Of a stretch of DNA of 64,000 bases, positions 1 through 12,159 are shown piece by piece (position 1 is the stretch's first letter; every line of letters begins with the position of its first letter). The notes under the pieces are model-generated. The model did no database searches. It was not told where the DNA came from and saw only the letters and a program-made list of their open reading frames with translations. This DNA comes from Heliocybe sulcata (Eukaryota > Basidiomycota > Agaricomycetes > Gloeophyllales > Gloeophyllaceae). The position numbers were made by a program, and so were the translations under genes. The stretch is taken from contig ML213523.1 of assembly GCA_004369045.1 (NCBI GenBank), forward strand, positions 199,688 to 263,687, given 5' to 3'.

Positions 1-1181
1 CATATAAGGACTACTAAAGTAGTGTATATGACTTCACCACAGTTGTGGTAAATTATATATATTTTTAGGGCCCATGACTCGTTGAAGCGAAACCCTGTGC
101 CATCCATGGGCACACTGACAGGCTGCTGGTGTGCAAGGTGAAGCAGGACAGTGTATGTCTTTCTCATTATATATACTCAGAGGCTACCTCATTTTTTTGC
201 TCTTCAGGTCCTCGTGGAGGTTGACTTCGGCTGCACTGCAATTATCTGACACAAGCGTGAAAATTTCGAGATACGGGTGAGTGTTTCATGCTGTTCTGTA
301 GGTTCAACAAGCATATAACTGTTCTGCTAGGGTGATGCCGGAGGATCATGATGTGTAGCCTGGTAGTGGCACCCAGCTGCTTCTGACACTCAGGCTTACT
401 GCTTTGCATTAGAGGTAGCTTGCATCAAGCATTAAATGTAGCAGCACTGCTACAAGCAGAGCGAATAAGGATTTTAGTAGCTGAAACGTAGATGGCAAAG
501 ATATCAGTGATAGTGCCTACATCGAGATCCACGATCGGTATCTCAGTGTAGTCTGAGGTCGACTACCTGACAGAGGCTCTAGTATCGCGGTACAGTCCAT
601 GTGGAGATGCGTCAGTAGCTAGTAACCTGCTCTGTCAGGTAGACCTATTACCGTACACAACCTCTCCTATGGATGAGCTCATGTATTAGTGGAGAGACTA
701 CTCTTTGTGGAGGGGCACTCAGACACATCAAACACCATAACCCACTCTGACTCATATACTGGATGTGACTCCGCGGCATAGGCAGCCCCTGGGACACTAC
801 CATATTTTCACACATATCCGGGACGTCGTTACTTTCGCGAAAACACAGTGAGTGAGTGCGATGTGGTGACAACGCCGGGTTGTCGCAGCGATGAGTTTTG
901 CACATGAAAGAGGAGCACCTGTCAGGCTCACTGGACTGTAAATGGGCAGGGCACATGACCGCGGCGTTGTGGAAGCGACATGGCGCGATGAGGAAGTCAC
1001 AACAAAGCCGGTACTCATGTCATATGATGTGCACGTGATGTGGCCTTATTGTCTCTGAATTAGAGTCGATCTGCATTTTACGCTGGCGTCTCCGCGTTGT
1101 CTGGGATGGCGCGTTCTGCGCTCGGTCCATAGCGGTCGATCACTGAGACTTGTACACTCAGCACCCAGCGAAGGCCCTCCG
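1..1181. other. Intergenic DNA, no gene recognised
   Basis: Only short open frames occur here and none resembles a known family. The first 50 bases hold two short inverted repeats: catata/tatatg arms around ctactaaagtag, and the near-palindrome accacagttgtggt at 36-49. The stretch just before 1182 is the likely promoter of the tRNase Z gene. No transposon ends could be established. Confidence 0.5.
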
Positions 1182-4100
1182 ATGAACTGGTCGCTGTCCG
1201 TCCTCTCGTCCCACACCGCCGACACCCGTCCGTCACTCGTCCTTACCTTCGCTGCACAAAAGTACATTTTTGGTCCGGGCGAGAACACAACGCGGTCGTT
1301 TTCGGAGAGTCGTCTGCGATGGAACAGGACGCGGGTCGTGTTTTTAACGGGGTGCGATGTCGTGAGGGGCATGGGGCTGCCAGGTACGCATCTTCTGCCA
1401 TTAGCATGCACCAGAGCGTAATGACAGAGTAGGAGGCGCTAATGGGATGCTCAGGCTTTCTCATGACACTTGCGGATGCCGGTATCAAAGACCTCAACAT
1501 AGTTGGGCCACAGGGATTGCTTCACTTTATGGCGTCCATGAGGTTCTATACCTATCGGTGCGCCCACTCCCCCGTATTCATTGTTCTTTCACTTTATTTC
1601 ATACAGAGACACCATATCTGTCAACCCCATCCAAATTCCCCTCCTACCCCGACCCGAAGAAGAGCAAGAACCCGCGTACAAGGACGAGTGCGTGAGCGTC
1701 TACGCGTTGCGTGTCTTCCCTGCCTCCACGCCGTTCCCTACTTCACCCGCTCCTCCGGGCAAAAGCCCCCCAAAACGCAAACACGCCGCCCCGCCCTCGT
1801 CGTTGCAACTCCAAATCCCCGAATACTTCCTCAACGGCGGGCACCCCTTCCCCGACCAGATGCGCGGCGACGAGAAGGACTGGTGGCGCTGGATGGTGGT
1901 ACAAAAGATGTTTACGGGGATGCCAACGCCCGCTGAGATCCCGAGTGCGGAGCAGGTCGAACGTCGTAAGAGCAAGAAACACAAGGCGGATGCGGGTACG
2001 AGTGCACCTGCTAGCCTACCGGCGAACGGAGCACATACGCGTGCTCCCACTGCCCCCTCGATCGCCTCGCTCGAGCAGCGCGAGTACGTCATTGCTGAAT
2101 CTCCAGCCGTGGCAGAAGATCCGGCTCTGCGAGTACGCGAGAGGAAGATGCGGGGGTGGGGGACGCGCCTGCCCGTCTTTTCCCTCGACGAGTGCCTCCC
2201 TTCCTCGTCCGTGGCCTCCGCACCATCCTCTTCGTCCACGCCAGCCGAAACTCAGGCAGCGAGTCCATTGGAACAGCCGATCCTCTCGTACCTCGTCATC
2301 GGCCCCCGTGTCCGCGGCAAGTTCAACGCAGCCCGGGCAGCAGAGCTGGGCTTGGAGGGGCGGGATCGATCTAGAGTCGCGAAAGGTAAGTTCGTCTTCC
2401 TTTCACCTCCTGCTATGCTGGTGCTTCTTCCCGCGGGCCTCTTCTGTTGCTGGAAGTAGTCCGGGGCACGCGTATTTCCTTCATTCTCGCATCCCATTGA
2501 CCCTCAACTCCTCCTAGGCGAGACAGTAACTATCACTGCCAGCCTCCCCGATGGTACCACCGAGAAACGGGTGGTCAAGCCGGAGGATATATTGGGCGAG
2601 AGCGACCCAGCTGGGGTGAGTCCTGTCCGCTTATCACTCTTCCAATATATCGTATCAGAATCGTGATTTTCTTGTTCTGTCAACGATCCCGCTTGGTCAT
2701 CTCGACCTCGGTATGGCGATGTCTGTGACGCAGGCTAATGGACATAATACACTCAGGTGGTGCTCATCCTCGAGATCCCCAGTGCACAGCATATCCCCTC
2801 GTTGCTAGCCGAGCTGCGGAGTGGGATGTGTAAACGCGTTATCGGTGAGTGTCCGTCCTTATGTACATTCAGATATCAACATCTCCACTCCTTGCGACGT
2901 TGAAACCGTACCACCACCTATCCCATTATACGTCTCTCGTCCATTCTCTGCAACCATGCACATCACCCTGCATGGAACTGACGAAACCCTCTGCTCACAG
3001 GCGACACGAAGGAGTACAGAGTTCACGCTGTCGTGCACACGCTCGGCGACGGCGTCTTGGATGGAGGAGAGGGCGAGAAGGCGTGGAAGCAACTCCTCTC
3101 CGTGTTCGCGGAGACGACTCATGTAAGCTTACTCCTTTCTGCATCGTTTCCGCTTTCGCGTCTGATTGTTTTGTTTCCACTCAACCTCGCCTCATGACTC
3201 TCGAATGCTCAACTTGCCTCGGCCGTTTACTTTGTTCGTCGTGACGTGCGATACCGCTAACAGCACATCGTCTCAAGCCCCAAACACTCCGCAGACCGGA
3301 TAACCTTCAAAACCGCCGCGTACACACAGCTGAGGCTCAACCAGCTCGATCCGCAGATGTTCCCATTGCAGAAGTTCAGTCTGGAGCCTGAAGCCGCGCT
3401 CTCTTGTACGTCTTCTACCTACAACCCTTTATTGTTCATGCAGCATTGGTACTGATTCTTTCTCGTATTCCTGCTCAATTTTGAACCCTTATCTTCGATG
3501 CGATCCATCACACAACTTGCCCGAAAAAGCCATTTCAAACCTCCCATCATCCGTCCACCCCCTCCTCCCCGACACGCTCATCTCCATACGCCCCCCGAAG
3601 CCGCCGACGCTCGATGCGGAGGGCGTCAGACCCGATCCGTTCCACCCCGCGCTGCTCGACTCCGACGCGAATCCCATCCTCTCTGAGGAGATAAGAGAAC
3701 GGTTCGAGCAGACGAAAGAGGTCGTGAGGAGCAGGATTGAGGAGTGGGAGGGGAAGAAGAGGGAGAAGAGACCCGGGGACGATGTGGTGGTCACACCGCT
3801 GGGGACGAGCAGCGCGATGCCGACGAAACAGCGGAACGGTGTGTTCCATTCGTTGCTGTCCGGTTTGTATTCCGCGGACTTGAGACTGACGTTTGTGCCT
3901 AGTCTCTAGTACTCTGATCCAGATCCCGGGATATGGTGCGATCCTGTTTGACGCGGGGGAAGGCACTTACGGCCAGCTCGTGCGCGCATTCGGGCCAGGA
4001 CCTGATGGCGTGGAAAAACTCTTGAGGGAGCTGCGGTGCGTGTTTGTGAGCCACGCACACGGGGACCACCATATCGGGCTCGCGAGGGTGTTGAGTGAGC

Positions 4101-4992
4101 GGCGGAAGGTGCGCGCAATATCCTACGTCTGCTCTTTATTATCCTCTTTCTCACCCGACCGAGATAGCTGCACCCGAGGCCGGAGCCGCTCTACCTAATT
4201 GCGGGCTACTTGATCCGGCTGTACCTAACGGAATACAGCGACATCGAGGACCTGGGCCTGACCGACGGGCGCGTGCTCACCATCGCCGCTGAAAGGCTGG
4301 CAGCACCACTAGGCCGGGATAGAGAACCATATGGTCACGAGGTGACGGAGGCGATGCAAGGCGCGCGGCGGATGTCGGAGCTCTATGCAGCGCTGGGACT
4401 CGAGCAGTTTGACGCCGTGAACGTCCTGCATAGGGGACGCTGTTTTGGGTGCGTGGTCGGGCATAAAGATGGTTGGAGGATTGTGTACGTGGTTGCGTCA
4501 TATCATGCGGTGGGTTTCCTGACGAGTGGGCTTGATGCAGGTATTCAGGCGACACGATGCCGTGCGATGCACTGGTGGAAGCGGGCAAGGACGCGACGCT
4601 GCTTATTCACGAGGCGACGCTGGCGGACTCCGAGCAGGAGATGGCGAGGGCGAAAGCGCACAGCACCGTTGGGGAAGCTGTCGACGTTGGGAAACGGTGC
4701 GTCTCTGAACATCCTACTTTCTCTCACAACTCTCATGCAGACTCCGAGCAGGATGAACGCCGAGAACATTCTCCTTACACACTTCTCCGCACGTTATCCG
4801 GAGTTGTCTACTTCCCTTACAGTGGAGACCACGCGCCCGACGATAGGCGTCGCCTGCGACCATGCGCGGATCAGAATTGGCGATATGTGGAAGCTGAACG
4901 CGTACTTGCCGGCTATCCAGGGGAGCTTGGAGGAGGTCGAGGAGGAGGTGGATGACGATCCTGTGATTATCAGTATGTCCACGGACTCATAA
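1182..4992 (+). CDS. TRZ1: Long-form tRNase Z (ELAC2/Trz1 family)
   Basis: This endonuclease removes the 3' trailer of precursor tRNAs in the nucleus and, in many eukaryotes, in mitochondria. Twelve exons can be joined in frame: 1182-1383, 1455-1557, 1607-2385, 2518-2615, 2757-2844, 3001-3122, 3264-3405, 3530-3838, 3903-4108, 4168-4484, 4541-4696 and 4752-4992. They give about 920 residues, the usual size of the long form. The N-terminal half is the degenerate metallo-beta-lactamase fold (DTRPSLVL, GLPGFLMTLADAG). The C-terminal half carries LGTSSAMPTKQRNVSSTL, the zinc-binding SHAHGDHH signature, SGDTMPC and LLTHFSARYP, all hallmarks of an active enzyme. A low-complexity insert (about residues 150-300) separates early blocks. 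ATG 1182 was chosen because family similarity begins at once after it. No clear mitochondrial presequence is visible. The gene converges on WAPL with 105 bp between stop codons. Confidence 0.95.
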
Positions 4993-5097
4993 GTCGTAAG
5001 GCCGTAAATTAGCAGCATTAGATGCGTCTATGTAAAACTGGGCAAAAGTAGTATAGCAATAAAAATATCATAATTAGTCGTCCAGCTCATATCTTCG

Positions 5098-8000
5098 TCA
5101 TATCTGGTCTGCTGATGTAACCATTAACTCTTGGAGAAAGGAAAGCACATGCTGTACGTCCTGCATCGCGTTCATCGTGCTCTCTCCGTTTGCTTCTTTC
5201 CCATCCTCCTCCACCTCCGCGCCATTGTCACTGCTCCCCTTCCTCTCCACCCCTTTAGCAATAGCATCGTGCAACACCACCAGATTCTTTCCATTCCTCA
5301 TGAGGCAGTCGAGCACAGCGGGCGCACGGTTGGAGAGGACGAGCGTCCGGTTGGCGAGGCTGTTCTGCATGAGGAGACCCAGCAGGATCGCGAGGTGGCC
5401 GTGGAGGAACTGCGTGCCCAAGTCACAGTCATCTTCGGCGGCTGGGGTGATGGGGAAGAGCGAGGACAGGCATTCGACGCCCGAAACTTGAGCGGCGCAG
5501 GTACAGGAGAAGGTGCAGGGACGGGAGGAGGGGCAGGCGGGGTTGAGAGCTGCGCGGGCGGTTGTTGTCAGTTCCGTTTCGGAGAGCATGGAGAAGGGAA
5601 GAGAAAGAGGAGAGAAACGCACCGACTTGCCGAATGACATCCCGCGCCCGCGCATCTCCCTGCACCAGATTCGTCAAGAATGCGAGCGCGAGGCAGACTC
5701 TGTCCACCCTCGCGCTCTCCCCTTCATCTTGCCCTTCCTTTGCCTCCTCGTTCCCTCCCGCCACCTCCTCAGTTCGAGAGGCGCGCAGGGAGAGGGCAAG
5801 ACGCAGCACAGCAGGAACTGTCCGCTCGTTGTCGAGCAGGGCGGAGCATATTTGAGGGTTGGAATGGGAGAGGTTGACGAGAATGCGCAGGGCCAGGTCG
5901 GTGGTTTGGTCAATTTCTGAGGGTCAGCGAGGTACCGAAAGGTAAGTAGTCATGGGAGGGACGAAAAAGGGGTGAGGGAAAGCGCGCAATGAATTCATAG
6001 GAGAACGCACCTGCGTTCGCGGCCCCTTCACCTTCTCTCCTCGCAACGCCAACACTAACCAAAACCATAACAAGCTCGTTTACCAGCTCCTCCTTCATCT
6101 CATCCTCCCACCTCCCGTCCCCATCTTCATCCTCGTCCCCAGCAGGTGAACCCCACCGCCCGAGAAAGTACGAATCCAACAAAACCAGGAGGTGAGCGAT
6201 GTATCCCCACTCCACCTCCCCTGCCTCTTCTTCTCCTCGGAAGGAGGCGCCAGAAATGTACGCGTCCACCCTGCGTTGCAAACCCGAGACGTCCGTGGAG
6301 ACGACGGAGCGCAGTGCGCTGAGGTTCGCACGGGTGGAAGGGATGAGAGCGGGCGAGAGACTGGTGAGCGCGAGGGAAGCAAGTAGCCGAGTCGAGATCT
6401 AGCGGAAGCGGGCGGTCAGCGCGAACGCGAGAACGGCAGCAGGGGACGACCGTACAATAGTACCTTCACCGATCAAGCCCGATTTATCCTGTATCAGGGC
6501 GTGCAGCCTCTTAACCTATGGAACGCCCCATGCATCAGTAGTCAAAGCCATGACTCAAAGCTTGAAGACGCACCATCGCCACCTCTCCCCTACCCAGCCC
6601 CGCCCTCCTCATCTCCGCATCGCTCTTCGCACAACCAACCATCCACAACGGGTCCACTTGCCCTCCGTGTGCTTCGTCCTTTCCCTCCGCCTTCCGAGTT
6701 TCACTGCGAGCTGAGGAGGAAGAGAGGGAGGGGGAGGGGGAAAGCAGGGAAAAGAGAAAGGATACGGTTTCAGCGCGGGCGGGCGGGTCGAACTCTTCGA
6801 GCGCGGGAGAGTCGCGCACGGTGATGGTGGTGAAGAGTGCTAGTGTGGGTGTGAGGATCTGTGGGGGAGGCGGAAGTCAGACGAAGGGAATGCAGAGACG
6901 GGCAAGACGAGAGGAATGTGTGGCGGAGAGAAGAGTGAGAGGAGAGAGAAGCAGTAATGGAGTGAAGAGCATACGAAAAACAGGAAAGCATCCACTCACC
7001 AAGTCCCGATCCCTCCCTACCAAGTCCCACACCCGCGGGCCCAGATCGGCGGCACGGGCTCTGCGAGAGAAGGAAGGCTGACAAAGGCGCGTTGTGAGGT
7101 CTAGCAGGCTGAGTTGGGTCAGTGTCCGTGTCGACAGGATGGCATAGGGGAGAGGGGAGACGGCACAGACAGACGGGCAGTAAAGTTGTAGAATACGGAA
7201 GAAGTGTTATTGTAGAAAACAGGGGGAAGGAGGTGCTCACCTTCCCCGCTTGACGCCCTCGCCTCCTTCGAGCCCTTCGAACAGGTAACCGAGCTCGTCG
7301 AGGAAGCGCCTGCTTTCTCCTCGGGAACGGAGGTCCGTGATGCTCTTGAGGTCGTTGTATAGGCCGCTGGTGGGGACGGGAGCGGATGACTTTTCTTTTC
7401 CTTTGCTTGAGGCTCCTAAACGTAGTACAAGTGAGTATGGGAAGCAGCCGAGGTGGAGTGAGGTTACCTGGCATAGTCAGCTCGATATCATCCGAGTCCT
7501 CGATCCCCCACCGGGCGCGCAGGTCAGTATAAGATTCTCTAAGCTCGTCGTCATCCTGAACCTCCGGCAGTGCGGAGACGGGCAGAGCGACGAGGAAAGA
7601 GCGGCTCTTCCCTGCATACGTGCGCTTCGGCGGGCGTGCGCTCAGGTAATCTGTCGTCGGGGGCTTGGAGGGGGAGAGGCTTTGCTGTGGGGAACGGCTG
7701 GGGGATTGCGACAGCACGGAGCCCATCGACCCGGACGCCCTGGGCGTTCGCGTAGGGCTGGGGATGGTAGGCTCCGTGCGCGAGCGGGAGAGCATGCGCT
7801 TAGCGACGCCGCGTTTTGGCGATGGCGATGAGGAGGAAGAGGAAGAGAAGGTGGATGCGAAGAGGGCCGAGATGTCTTTTGCGGGGGAGGAGGGCCGCGA
7901 GGAGTCGAGCTGTGGAGGAGTACTGCTGCGTGCGAGGTCCTGGAAGGATTTGGTGCGCCCGGACGAGCTCGGGGTGCGGGAGAGGTAGGTTACAACAGGC

Positions 8001-8168
8001 TTTGGGCTCGTCGCTACTGGAGCTGTTTAGTGGTTGTGCGGGCAGCAGTGAATGAAACGCACGGTCGTCGACGTCAGTGTCCTCCTCCTCGAGCCTGCGC
8101 CGCTTCCTGGTGCGGGCTTCATCTTTGCGCTGGGAGAGTCTGCGAGAGTAAGTAATCTTGGCGGACAT
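5098..8168 (-). CDS. WPL1: WAPL-domain cohesin release factor
   Basis: WAPL proteins open cohesin rings together with Pds5, removing cohesin from chromatin and limiting loop size. The N-terminal third (8168 to about 7450) is basic and serine/proline-rich, starting MSAKITYSRRLSQRKDEA, followed by SRTPSSSGRTKSF and many SP/TP sites. The WAPL domain begins near 7390 with GLYNDLKSITDLRSRGESRR and FLDELGYLFEGLEGGEG, which matches the family consensus of a stalk helix followed by 'RetGEnrrfldEleylLdGL'. It continues through helical HEAT-like repeats (LALRILVNLSHSNPQICSAL, VDRVCLALAFLTNLVQGDAR, LAILLGLLMQNSLANRTLVL) to the stop at 5098. Several short introns interrupt it. The start codon lies 58 bp from the Bir1 start on the other strand, so the two chromosome-segregation genes share one short promoter. 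Total length is probably a little over 800 residues. The identity of the C-terminal domain is secure; the exact splice sites in the acidic loops are less so. Confidence 0.88.
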
Positions 8169-8226
8169 AGCGGCAACCGATTAAAGCGCGTGCGTGACTG
8201 TGACGCGTCGCGGTCAGTCGCGTACC
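8169..8226. promoter_or_regulatory. Bidirectional WAPL/Bir1 promoter with an ACGCGT box
   Basis: Only 58 bp separate the two start codons. The sequence contains ACGCGT at 8203-8208 followed by CGCGG. ACGCGT is the MluI cell-cycle box bound by MBF-type (Swi6/Mbp1/Res) factors in fungi, which drive G1/S transcription. Both flanking genes act on sister chromatids, so shared cell-cycle control is plausible but is inferred. Confidence 0.55.
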
Positions 8227-11200
8227 ATGTCCTCGTCGATGCAAGTCCTCCAAGCCCGCCTCGACTCCTTCAAGCCAAAGCGCTCTTCGAAAAAGTCCTC
8301 GCAGAAATGGCCGCACCCGTCGTCCTTCAAAGCGACCCCGCAGTCCCTCGCAGAAGCCGGCTTCCACTTCACGCCCTGGGCGCAGGACAGGGACAGCGTG
8401 ACGTGCTACATGTGCAAGAAACAGCTGAACGCCTGGGACAAGAGTGACGACCCCTTTCGTGTGCATTGGGAGAAGTGCGGTGAGCTGTGTGCATGGGCGA
8501 CCGTGAGGTGTGGGCTGGAGGAGGACGTCGACGCCGAGGGCAAGTGCGTGCTCCTAACGTTGTTTGATTTGTTCAGTCTAATGGCGGCGTGGTAGCTTTA
8601 TTGCAACAGACCCGAAACGCCTGCCATTGAGCAAGACCATGGAGAGAGCACGACTAGATACATTCCGCGTATGCCTGTCCTGGCCACACGACGCCGTCAA
8701 AACGCATAGTGCTACTTCTAAAAAGGTACAATCCTTCCTTCTCCCCCCCTATCGTCTCCCCTGCCCCCCGATTCTAACGCCACTCACGCCCGCCACACCA
8801 GATGGCCAAAGCAGGCTTCGTCTACACACCCCAATCCGACGGCGACGACACCGCCACATGCCTGTACTGCGACGTCTCCCTGAGCGGGTGGGACCCAGGC
8901 GACGAGCCCATGTGAGTCCGCCTGCCCTGCCATTCCTCGCTCCTGACGCCAAACCCTGCGTACAGCGAGGAACACCGCAAACGCGCGTCTCGGTCTGGCA
9001 AGGCGTGTCTCTTCTTCACCGCGTCCCTTCCTACCGACTCCACCACCACCGCACCCGTCTCCTCTACAGCCACGTCTGCCGCCTCGAAGAAGTCAACAGC
9101 CGGCGGGAGGGCGAGAGGGAGGCCGAAGACGCCTCATTCCGAAGAGGAGGAGCCGAAGCTGCAGAAGAGCACGAGCAAGACGTCCTCGCGTGCGCGTAAG
9201 GCAATCGAGGAAGAGGAGGAGGAGCGTGTCTCATCGAGTAGGGCCAAAGCCAAGTTGCAGAAGAGTACGAGCAGGACGCCTGCCTCGCGAGCGCAGAAAT
9301 TCGAGTCTGAAGAGGAGGAGGAGGAGGAGGAGCGTATCCCTGCAAAGGCTAAGATGCAGAAGAGCACGAGCAGGACGCCTGCCTCTCGGGCGCAAAGATT
9401 TGAGTCGGAAGAGGACGAAGAGGAGGAGGAGCGTGTCCCTTCGAGTAGGGCCAAGGCCAAGTTGCAGAAGAGCACGAGCAGAACGCCTGCCTCGCGAGCA
9501 CAGAAATTGGAGTCTGCAGAGCAGGCGGAGGAGGGGCCAGCTCCTGCGAGTAGGGCGAAGACACCAGCTCCACGACCTGCCTCACGAGCGCGAAAATTCG
9601 AGTCTGAAGAGGAGGAGGAGGAGGAGAAGGGGGAGAAGGAGGAGGAGGAACACCGTGTCCCAGCAAAGGCCAAGATGCACAAGAGCACGAGCAGAACGCC
9701 TGCCTCGCGAGCGCAGAAATTCGAGTCTGAAGAAGACGAGAACGAGGAGCGCGCCCTTGTGGGTAGGGCGAAGACCAAGGTGCAGAAGAGTTCGAGCAAG
9801 ACGCCAGCTTCGAGACCTGCCTCGCGTGCTCGTAAAGTGGAGACTGAAGACGAGAGCGAGGAAGAGCAAGAGGACGCGCCGCCCGCTCGCAAGTCCAGGA
9901 GTAAGCCGCCTGCCTGGGACAACGAAGACGCTGTACCCCCTTCCAAGTCGAAGTCGAGAGTGAAGAAGAGTGCCTCGAAGACGCCCGCTCGTGCACAGAA
10001 GGCGCGGTCCTATCACGAGGAGGATGACGATGAGGAAGAGGAAGAGGCGCCTGTCGGGTCCAAATCGAGAATGCTCGCCAGATCGACGAAGACACCCGCT
10101 CCTCCCTCCAGTTCCACCTCCAAACCTTCCCTTGCCGCTGCAACCTCAGCGTCCTCCCGCTCAGCCAAAACGTCGGATGTCGAGGCAGCGAAGAGGTCGC
10201 GCTCGAGGGGGAAGAAGGGGAAGAACGCTGTTCGGGTGGCTCAAAAGGATGAGGAGGAGGACGAAAAGGTGGTGGGTGGAGCAGAGGACGAGGACGTGAA
10301 AGAGCTGCCGGTGTTTGCAGAGTCTGTCCGCGAGAATGCGGGGAAGGAAGAGTGGGAGATGGAGCTGGATAGGGATGAGGAGCAGGAGGAAGTCGACGAA
10401 GTGGCGGGAGAAGTAGACATGGAGGAAGTCGCTGAAGAGGTGCGAGAGAGGAAGGGAAGAACGGGGAAGAGAAAGACGCAGCAGATGGACGCTGTGGAGA
10501 TCTCCGTCCCACCACCACCGGTAGTCAAGGGGAAGGGGAGGAGTAAGACGAAGAAGGTGCAGAGACAGGAGGATGGTGAGATGGGAGCGGCCAAGGAGAC
10601 GGGCAAAATTGTCAAGCCTAGCGAGAAGATGCAACTTAGCGAGAAGGAAGGGAAAGAAAACCAACCGGAGCCGGTCAAGAAATCTAATCCGACGAAGACT
10701 GGCGTGAAGGGCCACAAAGCGACTGCGACGTCTGAAGACGCAGTCGCGCCGGCCAAGAGCAAGCCGCTCAGGTCTACAAAGCTTAGCCCAGGGCTGTCGA
10801 CTGACTCATTGGCGCACGGCGACTACTCGGGCCCGTCGGACAGGGAGTCGTTCGTCACAGCTGTAGATGGCGCGCAGTCGCAGTCGCAGCACCAAGGAAA
10901 GGACGAGGTGAGCCCTCAACGATTCTCAGCGCAGTGTGCCCGCTCACGCCCGTTGTGCAGGTCGAGGCAGGCGTCGTAGATGTCGCCAGCGAGGACGAGA
11001 TATCTCAGCCATCTAGGGAGAAAGCGACACATCCCACCGCCTCCTCGCATCCGCCCGCCTCCGGCGCCGTTGCCCTCCCCATCCCCGCCTCCGCCGCGCT
11101 CTCCCCCGCGGACCGGCAGCTCGCTGTCGAGCAGTTTATCCGCAAGGAGATCGAGCTCGAGGCGGCGCGGCAGAGGAAGGAGATGGAGGGCATGATGAGA

Positions 11201-11263
11201 CGGTTTAGGGAAATGGGGGTGGAAGTGCGCAGGAGGATTGAGGGGCTGAGCGTCGTGGGGTGA
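8227..11263 (+). CDS. BIR1: Survivin-like two-BIR protein, chromosomal passenger subunit (Bir1)
   Basis: Fungal Bir1/Cut17 is the survivin subunit of the chromosomal passenger complex, which places Aurora kinase at centromeres. Five exons join in frame (8227-8543, 8596-8725, 8802-8911, 8966-10907, 10961-11263), giving 933 residues. BIR 1 spans about residues 10-90 with LAEAGFHFTPWAQDRDSVTC, CYMCKKQLNAWDKSDDP and HWEKC, giving the CxxC-H-C zinc ligands. BIR 2 spans about 110-205 with ARLDTF, SWPHD, MAKAGFVYTP, CLYC, WDPGDEP and a final H...C. From about residue 215 the protein is a long charged region with a repeat of roughly 35 residues built on 'K-x-QKSTSRTPASRAQ' followed by an acidic run. 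The last 50 residues form a charged helix (DRQLAVEQFIRKEIELEAAR), the expected place for contacts with the INCENP and Borealin partners. ATG 8227 is used because frames starting upstream lack an ATG. An apoptosis-inhibitor role is not expected in fungi. Confidence 0.92.
9150..9860 (+). repeat. In-frame coding repeat array in Bir1
   Basis: Six or more diverged copies, each about 95-120 bp, encode a basic segment (QKSTSRTPASRAQKFES) followed by a glutamate run. Copies are clear near 9156, 9251, 9353, 9461, 9663 and 9778, with a weaker one near 9961. Each basic segment carries one TP dipeptide followed by Arg or Lys within three residues, a minimal CDK-type site. Confidence 0.85.
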
Positions 11264-12159
11264 TGGGTGGGAGGGGAGGGGAATGAGAGGAGAGGTTAGC
11301 AGGAGGTGAAGTGTATCTATGTATAATTATGAGTCTCTGCAGGCATGCGCTGAATACTGATGTCCATGGGGACATGAGTGTAGTCAGGATTACACCAGTT
11401 AATACCACGAGAGTGGGTTTTCCGCGCCGGTTAGCAAGCGCGGCCGCCATGGCGGAAAAAACCAGATCTCAAGAGCGTCTCGTATCGTATATTGCTAGCC
11501 TCAAGTTCCTTTGCCGAAGACTCTGCCAACTGAGGCCCTCGGTATCTCACTACCCAAACATATACATATATGATGAATCACTGCAAGTTCCCCTCATACC
11601 GGACCATACAGAACATGCCATCCGGACCTTTCGTATTGGGGGCACAGAACCATGGTATTGATCCCGAAAGCGAGATGAGCATGATCATATGGGAGCTGCG
11701 TACAATAGTATAGCTCTTGCTTCGAAGCTCCGTATTTGTCGTGGCCACAATGTGTGGACTGAGCAATGGCAAGAGCTGCTGGACCAGACGGTACTCGATC
11801 TGCTTATGCCTTGCACGAGGCTGTGGAGAACATCCCAATATCTCGTACGTGTCTTGGGTGCCTTGCATGTACGACGCGTACATGGTACATGTATGCAGAA
11901 TTGTTTTATCCATGTTGAAGTCGCAAATGCGTCCGGATCATTGACAGTTCCGATTGATCGAATCTCGACGACTGAGTGCCAATTCTTCTCCTTGCTCGAA
12001 CCTGATATGGACACCAGCAAGTTGGCATATATCTGGTCTGAGGCTTGATCGAGGTGGAACGCAGGGACAAGATGACTGAACACAAGGTCTGGAGCTTGGA
12101 TAGCGCTTCCCTTACACACAGTCATCCACCGGCTTATCATCGTGCTATCTTCTCCCCTT
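11264..12159. other. Intergenic DNA between the convergent Bir1 and DcpS genes
   Basis: The span holds the 3' regions of both genes. Open frames on both strands (for example 11685-12194 on the minus strand) match nothing I recognise and overlap one another. A short inverted repeat, ttttccgc at 11418-11425 and gcggaaaa at 11452-11459, flanks a GC-rich core containing gcggccgc; it could form a small hairpin. Confidence 0.5.

Noticed and set aside
648-1411. Minus-strand frames upstream of and over tRNase Z exon 1
   Set aside because: They have no family resemblance and partly overlap the tRNase Z first exon on the other strand.
8227-9100. An apoptosis-inhibitor (IAP) role for the BIR protein
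   Set aside because: Fungi lack the animal caspase targets, and the two N-terminal BIRs with a long charged tail fit Bir1 of the chromosomal passenger complex.
9134-10518. Long minus-strand open frames opposite Bir1
   Set aside because: They are serine-rich mirror frames of the repeated acidic/basic Bir1 coding sequence and have no family resemblance.
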